A program made the position numbers and the translations under genes. Below the pieces are notes generated by a model, which saw nothing but the letters and a program-made list of their open reading frames with translations, was not told where the DNA came from and did no database searches. A stretch of DNA of 7,118 nucleotides, from the NCBI GenBank assembly GCA_002402755.1, contig DHGK01000413.1:1-7118 (forward strand), written 5' to 3'. Numbering within the stretch: position 1 is the stretch's first letter; every line of letters begins with the position of its first letter. This stretch comes from Planctomycetes bacterium UBA4800 (GTDB lineage Bacteria > Planctomycetota > UBA8108 > UBA8890 > UBA8898). Of the stretch, positions 1 through 6,864 are shown piece by piece.

Positions 1-145
1 TTTCTTTTCCGTCAGATGACACCTTGCTGTGCATCCGAGCACGGCGAGAGAACCGTGAACGGTTACGACGGAAGAACGATGCCGCCGAGACACGAGGGCA
101 CCACGCATCCGCGGTGAATCGCCCGCTCTTGAAGAATCCCCGCCC
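1..145. other. Non-coding leader upstream of the repair gene
   Basis: No credible gene is seen in these bases; open frames crossing them are Arg/Ser/Pro-rich frameshifted products of the repair gene. The region is less GC-rich at its left end. It holds a perfect palindrome at 51-64, listed separately. I looked for a promoter and found no pair of -35 and -10 boxes with good spacing. A weak purine stretch (GAAGAA, 131-136) lies nine bases before the ATG at 146 and is the only candidate ribosome binding site. Confidence 0.5.
51..64. promoter_or_regulatory. Perfect 14-bp palindrome, possible operator
   Basis: AACCGT and ACGGTT form an exact inverted repeat around a 2-base centre (GA), ending 81 bases before the start of the alkylation repair gene. 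The short centre and the symmetry suit a dimeric transcription factor better than a terminator, and no T-run follows. The regulator is unknown. A chance origin is possible, because only one copy is visible. Confidence 0.3.
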
Positions 146-892
146 ATGCCGCATCGTTACGGCATGCCGACGCCCTCGCACCGGCCCAGTTCCGCCGCGG
201 CCCTCCGCGCGGCCCTCAGGTCCCTCGCCGATCCGGCCAAGGCCGCGCAGCTCGCCCGGTTCTTCAAGACCGGCCCGGGGCAGTACGCCGAGGGCGACCG
301 CTTCCTCGGCATCGTCGTTCCCGTACTCAGGACGATCGCGCGGCGGCACCTCGGCCTCTCGGAGCGCGCCATCGACGCGCTCATGGCCTCGCCGTACCAC
401 GAGGAGCGCCTCGCCGCGCTGCTCGTCCTCGTCGAGCGCTTCACGGCGGGCTCCGAGGAGGAGCGCGCGCGGGTCTATGCCGCGTACGTGCGCAATCTCG
501 CCCGCGTCGACAACTGGGATCTGGTGGACCTCACGGCGCCCTGCATCGCGGGCGCCTACCTCGCCGGCAGGGACAGGACGCCGCTCTACGAATGGGCGCG
601 CTCGCCGCGTCTCTGGACGCGCCGCGTCGCGATCGTCGCCACGCACGCCTACATCCGGCGGGGAGATTTCGCCGACACGTTCGCGATCGCCGCCCTGCTC
701 CTCGGCGACCCCGAGGACCTGATCCACAAGGCCGCGGGCTGGATGCTCCGAGAAATCGGCAAGCGCGACCGCGCCGCCGAGGAGGCGTTCCTGCGGCGCC
801 ACCACCGCACGATGCCCCGCACGATGCTCAGGTACGCGATCGAGCGCTTCCCGGAGCCATTGCGCCGCGCCTATATGCGCGGAGAGGTGTGA
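146..892 (+). CDS. DNA alkylation repair protein, AlkD-like HEAT-repeat glycosylase
   Basis: The 248-residue product belongs to the AlkD-like family, cytosolic HEAT-like-repeat proteins that excise positively charged alkylated bases such as 3- and 7-methylpurines without flipping the base into a pocket. Visible family marks are FFKTGPGQYAEGDRFLGI (residues 39-56), NWDLVD (123-128), WTRRVAI (157-163), HKAAGWMLREIGK (194-206) and the C-terminal MPRTMLRYAIERFP (223-236). By motif and spacing, Trp124, Asp128, Arg160 and Trp199 match Trp109, Asp113, Arg148 and Trp187 of Bacillus cereus AlkD, so the catalytic Asp and the aromatic cradle appear intact and the gene looks functional. Length is normal for the family. 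The start is uncertain: ATG at 146 has only a weak GAAGAA upstream, and an in-frame ATG at 164 would also leave the conserved domain whole. It stands alone, 158 bases before the secreted protease, with no visible partner. Family assignment is firm; exact substrate is not known from sequence. Confidence 0.93.
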   Translation: MPHRYGMPTPSHRPSSAAALRAALRSLADPAKAAQLARFFKTGPGQYAEGDRFLGIVVPVLRTIARRHLGLSERAIDALMASPYHEERLAALLVLVERFTAGSEEERARVYAAYVRNLARVDNWDLVDLTAPCIAGAYLAGRDRTPLYEWARSPRLWTRRVAIVATHAYIRRGDFADTFAIAALLLGDPEDLIHKAAGWMLREIGKRDRAAEEAFLRRHHRTMPRTMLRYAIERFPEPLRRAYMRGEV

Positions 893-950
893 GCCCGCGG
901 CGTCGCACGGTTCCGGTATGGCGCCGGGATCGATGACACGCAGCCGGCAA
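893..950. other. Gap after the repair gene, no clear terminator
   Basis: The bases between the stop codon of the repair gene and the next promoter contain short GC inverted matches (CCGG and CCGG around 913-927) but no hairpin followed by a T-run. Transcription from the repair gene could therefore read into the protease gene, although the protease has its own promoter. No small open reading frame with a ribosome binding site is visible. Confidence 0.4.
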
Positions 951-980
951 TTGACCTGCAGAAGGCTGCGGTGTCATAAT
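951..980 (+). promoter_or_regulatory. Sigma-70-type promoter for the secreted protease gene
   Basis: TTGACC (951-956) and CATAAT (975-980) each match the housekeeping consensus in five of six positions and are separated by 18 bases. The A/T-rich -10 box stands out against very GC-rich surroundings. A transcript would start near 986-988 and give a leader of roughly 64 bases before the ATG at 1051. This placement also argues against the upstream in-frame GTG at 991, which would leave almost no leader. Confidence 0.65.
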
Positions 981-1020
981 TGATGGAAAGGTGAGGTCGT
1001 TGTTCCCGGCGTCCGAGGAA

Positions 1021-1037
1021 GGCGGCGCGGCGCCGCC
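1021..1037 (+). promoter_or_regulatory. GC stem-loop in the protease leader, next to the Shine-Dalgarno site
   Basis: GGCGGC (1021-1026) can pair with GCCGCC (1032-1037) across a 5-base loop. The stem ends three bases before the AAGGAG ribosome binding site. It could influence ribosome access or mRNA stability. In DNA of this composition a 6-bp GC stem can arise by chance, so the role is inferred only. Confidence 0.3.
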
Positions 1038-1040
1038 GGA

Positions 1041-1046
1041 AAGGAG
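1041..1046 (+). promoter_or_regulatory. Ribosome binding site that fixes the protease start
   Basis: AAGGAG lies four bases before the ATG at 1051. This strong Shine-Dalgarno match, together with the signal peptide beginning exactly at that ATG, selects 1051 over the in-frame GTG at 991, which would add 20 residues not resembling a signal sequence. Confidence 0.8.
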
Positions 1047-1050
1047 CCCC

Positions 1051-4000
1051 ATGACGCTCGCGATCCGATGGTGTTTCTGTGCGGCGGCCGTGCTGGCACT
1101 CGTTCCCGGGGATCTTTCCGCGCTCGAGGATGTGGACAAGTTCGTGCACGCCGACGCAACGGTCGCAAGCGGCGGCGCGACCTTCCGCCGCGCCGACTGC
1201 AATGTCGATGGCAAGACCGACATCGCGGATGCCGTCTGCGCGCTCACCTATCTCTTCGGCGGGGGAAAGACGACGTGCGCGGATGCGCTCGACGCCAACG
1301 ATGACGGCAAGGTCGACATTGCCGACCCCATCGCGCTCCTGTCCTACCTCTTCGCCCAGGGCGCGCCGCCCAGGCCGCCCTTCAGCGCCTGCGGCGCCGA
1401 TCCGACGCCGGATGCGCTGGGGTGCGCGAGCTTCGCCCTGTGCCCCGGCGGGACGGGAGACACGTACCTGGTCAAGCTCGTCAACGTGTCCGAGATCGAC
1501 GTGCTCTCGCCGCTCATCGCGGTCGTCGATTCCATCGATCCGCAAACCGTGACGGTCGCGAACGCCGACGGCACGTACGAGGGCAGGCCGTACTTCTCCT
1601 ACGCCGGGCTGCTCGCCGGGGGCATGCTGGCAGCCGGCGAGGAGACCGGCGAGAGGACGTGGTCCTTCGCGACCGGAGGCGCCGCCTTCACGTTCAAGGT
1701 CCGCGTCCTCGGAGAGATGTCGTCGGGCTGGCTTCCCATGCAGGAGGACGTGCGGGAGGGCGGCACGGCCCCCGTGCGCAAGGTGGGCGCGCTCAGTCTC
1801 GACGGACTCTCGTTCTCGGTCGAGACGCCGGGGGTGAGCTTCGTCCCGTCGACCGACGGCAAGACCGCCTACCTCAGGCTCAGCGCGCCGACCGCAAGCC
1901 GGTTCGGCGGCAGCGGGGCGCCGCAGCTCCCGGCATTCTCGCAGTACGTCGTCCTGCCGCGCGATGCGCAGGTCTCGGTCGAGGTCAACGAGGGCAAGGG
2001 CATCACGTACCCGGGCATCCTCGTGTGGCCGAACCAGTACTCCCCGGACGACAACGAGGACTCCAAGCCGCCGGAGTTCGTCATCGATGAACGCCTCTAC
2101 GGCCAGGACGCCTTCTACCCGGCGCAGCTCGCCTCGATGACCGAGTTCGAGTTCTGCGGCGCGCGCATGGCCCTCGTCCAGGTGGCGCTCGCCCGCACGA
2201 ATCCCGTGCGGCGCCTGTGCACGCTGTACCCCGCCGTGCAGGTGGCCGTGACCTTCAAGGACGACGGCAAGGACTGGAGCATAGGCGATTACCTCGCCGC
2301 CGGCGATCTGTCCTCGGACACGGGGCGCCTGCTCGGAGTCACGGCGCTCAATTACCCGGTGCTGGAGCGCTCGCCTGCGCTGCTCGAGCGCGACCGCGTC
2401 TTCTCGTGGTTCTACGACCTCCTCATCATCTCCGACCGCGCGTACGAGACGCAGGCCGAGCAGCTCGCCGAGCACAAGCGAGCCCGCGGTATCGCCACGC
2501 GCGTCCACTATACCGACGTGATCGGGGGCACGACGGGCGAGATCCAGACCTTCATCCGCGGCCAGCATACGTTCCGGCGCATCTCGTACGTCATCCTGTT
2601 CGGCGACGCCGAGAACATCCCCCCGCACTACGTGACCCGCCACCCGACCGGCCAGAGCCCCAACCGGATGGGAACGGATCTGTACTACGCCACGATGGGG
2701 GGCGCCGGGGACCTCGTGCCGGACATCGCCATCGGAAGGCTCCCGGTGAACTCGGCGGTGCAGGCGCAGCTCGCGGTCGACAAGATCATCGCGTACGAGA
2801 ACTCGCCGCCCTCGGGAGCCACGCACGCCGATTTCTACACGCGCACGGCCCTGGCGGCGTACTTTCAGGACAACAACGATGACACGTACGCGGACCGCGG
2901 ATTTGCGCAGACGATCGAGGAGATATTCGGGTTCTTCGCTGGGGCGGGCTACGCCCCCGAGCGGGCCTACGCCACGAACAGCGTCGATCCGCGCTACTGG
3001 AACGACGGCACGGCGATTCCCGCCCACCTCAGAATGCCCGGATTTCCCTGGGACGGGGATGCCGCCGACATCTCGGCGATGCTGAACACGGGAAGCTTCC
3101 TGCTCGCCCACAGGGACCACGGAGACTCCGGCGGCTGGAGCCATCCCGCCTACACGACGGCGCACATCGCCGCGCTCGCGAACGGCGATCTTCTGCCGGT
3201 CGTGTTCTCGATCAACTGCCAGACGGGATGGTTCGACCGCGAGACGGATGAGGAAGGCGCCGGGACGACGGGAGAGTGCTTCTCCGAGCAGTTTCTCCTC
3301 AAGAGCGGCGGCGGCGCGGTGGGAGTGTTCGGCGCGAGCCGCAACAGCCCGAGCTGGCCGAACAACGACCTGCTCCTGGGCATGCTCGACTGCGTCTGGC
3401 CCGACATGATCCCGGGCTACCCGACGGCGGCGGATGCCGAGGCGGCCGCGCTGGCCGGGTCCCGCCGCCTGGGCTGGATGCTCAACTACGGCAAGCTGCG
3501 CGTCCTGGACCAGTGGCCCACCGAGCTGGACGCGACGCCCAATCTCGACAACATCAGGGTGCACCAGCGCGAATTCGAGATCTACAATCTTCTCGGCGAT
3601 CCCACGCTGCGCATCAGAACCCGCGCGCCGTTGTGGTTCACGCTCCACCTCGACATCTTCACCGCCTACCTGACGGAGTACCGCATCGAGGTGCCGCCGG
3701 CGCTCTCCGGCAGCGTCCTCGCGCTGGTCCAGGATGGCAGCGTGGTCGCCAAGACCGTGGCGGCGAAGGGCGCGGCGGTGTTCACGCTCGCGCCGGGCCA
3801 GACGCTGCAGCCGGGCGACGAGACGTACATCACGGCCGAGGGCGAGGGGCACCTTCCCGTGCGGGAGAAGGTCGTCTTCGATCCGAAATCCGTTCCGGTC
3901 TGCTCCCTGTACTGCCTGGAGGTGCCGACCGACGCCGCCGGCCCGAGCGCCATCACCCGGTTCGAGGTGCTGCCGGACGGCGATCTCGCCGAGAAGTCGA

Positions 4001-4920
4001 TTCTCGCGAGCGACGGGGCGGATCTCGCCATGACCTCGCCGAGCGGATTCACGGCCACGCGCCGGCACCTCTTCGCCGGCCACAACACATCGGGCGAGAT
4101 CGAGATGTTCGAGTTCGGCGCGGGCGGCGAGTTGCGGCGCATCGCCGCGGCGCCGACCAAGGGCGGCACGCCCGCGTACCTGGCGGCCGACGAGGCCGGC
4201 GAGCGGCTGTTCGCCGCGACGGCGGACGGTCTGGTCGAGACGTTCCTGATCGGCGGCGCGGGCCTCGCGCCGCTCGAGCCCACGCCGCTCAAGGAAGGCA
4301 CAGCGCGGGACATCGCAACGTTCAGCCGCCTCGGACGCACGTTCCTCTACGTCGGCTCGCAGAGCAACCCCCCCGGCATCCTGATCTATCAGGTCAAGGG
4401 CGATGCGCTCGCGCCCGTGGGCCTCGTCGATCTCTCCAACCTGGGCGGCAGCCGCTCCGGCGCCGAGCTCGAGGTGGCGCCCAAGGCGGCGCGGCTGTAC
4501 ATGCGGGATCTCGATGCCGGCGTCTTCGCCTTCTCGATCAACCCGGCGACGGGCGAGCTTGCGCCGATCAAGGGCTCCCCCTTTGCGGCCGGCGGCTTCG
4601 GCAGCGCGATGCGCATGAGCCGCGACACGCGTTTCCTGTACGCCGCCTACTCTCCGGTCGGGTCCGCCGCCGAGCTCATCGCATCGTTCGCGGTGAGCGA
4701 TGTCACCGGCGCACTCGCCAAGACCGGCGACGTGGAGGCGCCCCGGGCCACCCTGGACCTCGCCGCCGACATCGCCGGGAGGATGCTCTATGCCGCGAGC
4801 CGCGCCGACGACATACTCGTGCGCTACGCGGTCAACCCCGACAACGGCACGCTCAAGTACGCCGGCACGACGACGACGGGGACCAAGACGATCGCGCCCG
4901 CGGCCCTGTGGGCGCGGTGA
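1051..4920 (+). CDS. Secreted gingipain-like (C25) cysteine protease with dockerin-like pair and C-terminal beta-propeller
   Basis: The 1289-residue precursor is predicted to be an exported multidomain endopeptidase. In order: signal peptide (1-24, LSA then LED); two dockerin-like calcium loops (45-101) with a Cys-containing tail (114-131); a beta-sandwich-like segment (about 137-222); a C25 propeptide-like region (about 228-450, including the LPAFSQYVVLP-type motif near 293-303); the C25 catalytic domain (about 454-856); an Ig-like domain (about 861-945); and a lactonase-type propeller (about 966-1289). HRDHG (687-691) gives catalytic His690 and SINCQTGWF (720-728) gives nucleophile Cys723; their 33-residue spacing equals that of His211 and Cys244 in gingipain RgpB. 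FQDNNDD (605-611) and NLLGDPTLRI (846-855) are further marks of this C25 branch. Cleavage specificity cannot be read from the sequence. The protein ends in the propeller with no LPXTG, PEP-CTERM or recognisable type IX sorting domain. It has its own promoter and is probably monocistronic, converging on the glutamine synthetase gene. Confidence 0.88.
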   Translation: MTLAIRWCFCAAAVLALVPGDLSALEDVDKFVHADATVASGGATFRRADCNVDGKTDIADAVCALTYLFGGGKTTCADALDANDDGKVDIADPIALLSYLFAQGAPPRPPFSACGADPTPDALGCASFALCPGGTGDTYLVKLVNVSEIDVLSPLIAVVDSIDPQTVTVANADGTYEGRPYFSYAGLLAGGMLAAGEETGERTWSFATGGAAFTFKVRVLGEMSSGWLPMQEDVREGGTAPVRKVGALSLDGLSFSVETPGVSFVPSTDGKTAYLRLSAPTASRFGGSGAPQLPAFSQYVVLPRDAQVSVEVNEGKGITYPGILVWPNQYSPDDNEDSKPPEFVIDERLYGQDAFYPAQLASMTEFEFCGARMALVQVALARTNPVRRLCTLYPAVQVAVTFKDDGKDWSIGDYLAAGDLSSDTGRLLGVTALNYPVLERSPALLERDRVFSWFYDLLIISDRAYETQAEQLAEHKRARGIATRVHYTDVIGGTTGEIQTFIRGQHTFRRISYVILFGDAENIPPHYVTRHPTGQSPNRMGTDLYYATMGGAGDLVPDIAIGRLPVNSAVQAQLAVDKIIAYENSPPSGATHADFYTRTALAAYFQDNNDDTYADRGFAQTIEEIFGFFAGAGYAPERAYATNSVDPRYWNDGTAIPAHLRMPGFPWDGDAADISAMLNTGSFLLAHRDHGDSGGWSHPAYTTAHIAALANGDLLPVVFSINCQTGWFDRETDEEGAGTTGECFSEQFLLKSGGGAVGVFGASRNSPSWPNNDLLLGMLDCVWPDMIPGYPTAADAEAAALAGSRRLGWMLNYGKLRVLDQWPTELDATPNLDNIRVHQREFEIYNLLGDPTLRIRTRAPLWFTLHLDIFTAYLTEYRIEVPPALSGSVLALVQDGSVVAKTVAAKGAAVFTLAPGQTLQPGDETYITAEGEGHLPVREKVVFDPKSVPVCSLYCLEVPTDAAGPSAITRFEVLPDGDLAEKSILASDGADLAMTSPSGFTATRRHLFAGHNTSGEIEMFEFGAGGELRRIAAAPTKGGTPAYLAADEAGERLFAATADGLVETFLIGGAGLAPLEPTPLKEGTARDIATFSRLGRTFLYVGSQSNPPGILIYQVKGDALAPVGLVDLSNLGGSRSGAELEVAPKAARLYMRDLDAGVFAFSINPATGELAPIKGSPFAAGGFGSAMRMSRDTRFLYAAYSPVGSAAELIASFAVSDVTGALAKTGDVEAPRATLDLAADIAGRMLYAASRADDILVRYAVNPDNGTLKYAGTTTTGTKTIAPAALWAR
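1183..1353 (+). repeat. Tandem dockerin-like calcium-binding loops within the protease
   Basis: Two copies of the D-x-N-x-D-G-x-x-D-x-x-D loop are encoded: residues 49-60 (Asp49, Asn51, Asp53, Asp57, Asp60) and 81-92 (Asp81, Asn83, Asp85, Asp89, Asp92), each followed by a helix ending in YLF. All usual ligand positions are present in both. Cysteines at 50, 63, 76, 114, 125 and 131 could form disulfides after export. In cellulosomal proteins the pair is usually C-terminal and docks to a cohesin; here it directly follows the signal peptide, and no cohesin partner is in the window, so a structural or unrelated docking role is equally possible. Confidence 0.85.
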
Positions 4921-4957
4921 TCGGGCGGCCGGGCGCGCGCCGCGCGCGGCACCGATC
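4919..4957. terminator. Possible bidirectional terminator between convergent genes
   Basis: GATCGG (4919-4924, overlapping the protease stop codon) can pair with CCGATC (4952-4957), enclosing an inner GCGCGC/GCGCGC hairpin (4933-4938 with 4942-4947). It fills the 51-base gap between the convergent protease and glutamine synthetase genes. There is no U-run on either strand, so it does not fit the classic intrinsic terminator, and the alternating GC run can pair in several registers. Confidence 0.3.
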
Positions 4958-4971
4958 GGCCCCCGGCGGCC

Positions 4972-6858
4972 TCAGTCCACGTTGCGCCGGTAGAGCTGGT
5001 ACAGGCCCGCCAGCTCCTTCATCAGGGACGCCATCTCGATCTGCAGGCGCGACACCTCCGCGTGCGCGCCCGCGGAGACCGCCTCGCGGATCCGGGTGAA
5101 GACCGACATGCGGCCGTGGTCGTCGCGCGCCAGCTCCTCCTTCAGGGCCTGAATGCGGCTCCAGCGCTCCGCATCCAGGCGGTTCTCGCCCGCCATGCGC
5201 ACGCAGGACTGCACGATCTTCGCGTTCTCGGGCACGATGCGGTTCGAGAGCTCCATGGTCCAGCGCAGGAGCGCCGCCGCGCGGTAGGACGCGATGACCT
5301 CGCCGGTGAAGACGCCGTCGGCCGCAAGCGCGCGCGTCTTCTCGGCGTGGATCTCCAGGTTCTCCAGCGTCTCCCAGACCGTCGCCGGCGGCGCGCCGAA
5401 GATGCGGTCGCGCTCCTCCTGGCCATAGTGCTCGAACACATCCTCCTCGCTCCGGTACGCCCGCTCGTTCTCGAGGTAGGGGTGCGCATCGCCGGGCTTC
5501 TTGGAGAAGCCGGCCTCGAGCTCCTCGGCCGTCGCGCCGCTTCCCACCGCCCAGGCGATGCCGTCCATCATGGCCTGGCAGAAGGCCGCGACGCACAGGA
5601 ACGTGTTGGTGTGCGGATTCGGGGAGCGCACCTCGAAGCGCGTCGCCATGGGATTGTCCAGGTCCCGCACCAGGCCGGCAAGCACGGTGCGGTTGCGCGA
5701 GGGCATCGCCACGTCGTGGCCGACCGACGCGACGATGCACACCGGCGCCTCGAAGCCCGGCTTCAGGCGGTTGAACGCGTCGTTTGACGCCGTGACGAAG
5801 GGGCCGGCGGCCTCGTAGTTCCTGAGAAGCCCCATGAGCGCGCCCCAGCCGAACGGGCTCAGGAAATCCTTCCGCAGGTCCGCGGGCGCGAAGAGATTCC
5901 TGCGCGTCCCGTCGCGCATCACGGCGATCATGCTCAGGTGGGTGTGCTCGCCGCTGCCGGCCACCCCTTCGATGGGCTTGGCCATGAAGGTCACCTCCAG
6001 GCCGTGGCGGCGGAACGTCTCCTTGATCATGATTCGGGCCAGAAGCTCGTTGTCGGCCGCCTGGAGCGCGGGGGCGTACCTCCAGTCGACCTCGAGCTGC
6101 TCGAGAATGTCGTCGAACCCGCCCTGCCCCGTGACCGTGGCCTTGACGCCGCCCACCTCCTTGTGGCCCATCTCGGGAGCGAGCCCGTAGGACTCGAGCA
6201 GCATGAGCGAGTGCTCGAGCGCCGTGCGCACCGCCCCCTTGGTCCGCTTCCAGTACGACTCCTGGAGGATCTGCGACACGGAGAGCTTCTCCGTCGCCAC
6301 GGTCGCCCTGGGCGTCCGCACCCAGAACTCGAGCTCCGTCGCGGCGCAGACCTCGACCGACGCAACGCCCCGGGGATCGATCCCCGCCGCGCGCGCCGCC
6401 GCGGGGTGCGCCTTGATGAGCGCCATCAGCCTGCGGTTCGCGGAATCGACCGCGTTCTTCAGGAGCGCCCGGGAACCGATGAGGCGGCCGCGATGCTTCA
6501 GGAACGACGGAATGCGCAGCGTCCCCACGGGCAGCCCGTGGACGGGATCGAGGAACTCGTGGTTGTAGTCGACGTACCAGGCCGTGCTCGGGTCGGCCGC
6601 CAGGTCGACCTTGCCGTCGTTCAGCGTGGCGATGCCGGGAAGCACGACGCTCGATCCGTCGGTCTGAACGCCCCCGGCGAGGTAGTCCTCGATGTGGGCG
6701 AGGAACCGGGAGACGGGAATCCGCTCATCGGTGTCGTTGCCGCCCAGGTCGACGCCCGCGAGCGACACGAAGCGGATCTCGGGATGGGATTCCAGGTGCG
6801 GTCTGAGGCCTTCCGGGGTGCGGTCGGCCGCGGGGATGAGGTACAAGAGTTCCTTCAC
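4972..6858 (-). CDS. Glutamine synthetase, long divergent type with C-terminal extension
   Basis: The 628-residue product is a glutamine synthetase family enzyme, expected to ligate ammonia to glutamate with ATP in the cytoplasm. The N-terminal beta-grasp part has VDLGGNDTDE (36-45) and TDGSSVVLPGI (66-76), matching the DGSS motif of type I enzymes. In the catalytic part, ATELEF (173-178) supplies Glu175 and Glu177, GHKEVGG (231-237) probably supplies another metal ligand Glu234, GSGEHTH (301-307) carries His305 at the place of His269 of Salmonella GlnA, NRLKPGFEAP (363-372) carries the conserved Arg364, SRNR is at 387-390, and RFEVRSPNPHTNTFL (407-421) carries Glu409 and Arg411. Type I enzymes are near 450 residues and type III near 700, so this length is intermediate; the excess is mainly a helical tail from about 437 to 628 with heptad-like stretches. 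I see no NLYDLP-type adenylylation site. GTG at 6858 is the chosen start because AAGGAG lies six bases upstream and homology begins there. A specialised paralogue using another amine or acid cannot be excluded. Confidence 0.9.
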   Translation of the reverse strand: MKELLYLIPAADRTPEGLRPHLESHPEIRFVSLAGVDLGGNDTDERIPVSRFLAHIEDYLAGGVQTDGSSVVLPGIATLNDGKVDLAADPSTAWYVDYNHEFLDPVHGLPVGTLRIPSFLKHRGRLIGSRALLKNAVDSANRRLMALIKAHPAAARAAGIDPRGVASVEVCAATELEFWVRTPRATVATEKLSVSQILQESYWKRTKGAVRTALEHSLMLLESYGLAPEMGHKEVGGVKATVTGQGGFDDILEQLEVDWRYAPALQAADNELLARIMIKETFRRHGLEVTFMAKPIEGVAGSGEHTHLSMIAVMRDGTRRNLFAPADLRKDFLSPFGWGALMGLLRNYEAAGPFVTASNDAFNRLKPGFEAPVCIVASVGHDVAMPSRNRTVLAGLVRDLDNPMATRFEVRSPNPHTNTFLCVAAFCQAMMDGIAWAVGSGATAEELEAGFSKKPGDAHPYLENERAYRSEEDVFEHYGQEERDRIFGAPPATVWETLENLEIHAEKTRALAADGVFTGEVIASYRAAALLRWTMELSNRIVPENAKIVQSCVRMAGENRLDAERWSRIQALKEELARDDHGRMSVFTRIREAVSAGAHAEVSRLQIEMASLMKELAGLYQLYRRNVD

Positions 6859-6864
6859 GGGCGG

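Noticed and set aside
24..52. TTGCTG as a -35 box for the repair gene
   Set aside because: No acceptable -10 box occurs 16-18 bases downstream; the sequence there reads AGAGAA.
24..722. Plus-strand open frame of 232 codons overlapping the repair gene
   Set aside because: The product is a Ser/Arg/Pro-rich low-complexity shadow of the AlkD-like frame.
991..1050. Upstream GTG start for the protease gene
   Set aside because: It lies only about ten bases after the -10 box, has no correctly spaced ribosome binding site, and would put 20 non-hydrophobic residues before a good signal peptide. ATG 1051 with AAGGAG is preferred.
871..4083. Open reading frame of 1070 codons antisense to the protease gene
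   Set aside because: The translation is Arg/Ala/Gly/Val-rich and without recognisable domains, as expected opposite a GC3-rich gene. The plus-strand frame carries a signal peptide, a ribosome binding site and a complete set of protease motifs.
3276..5099. Plus-strand open frame of 607 codons overlapping the protease 3' half
   Set aside because: It is a +1-type shadow rich in Arg and Pro, with no start signal and no domain; the real frame contains the protease and propeller motifs.
4853..5740. Minus-strand open frame of 295 codons within the glutamine synthetase
   Set aside because: It overlaps the conserved synthetase frame out of phase and its product is Arg/Ala-rich without motifs.
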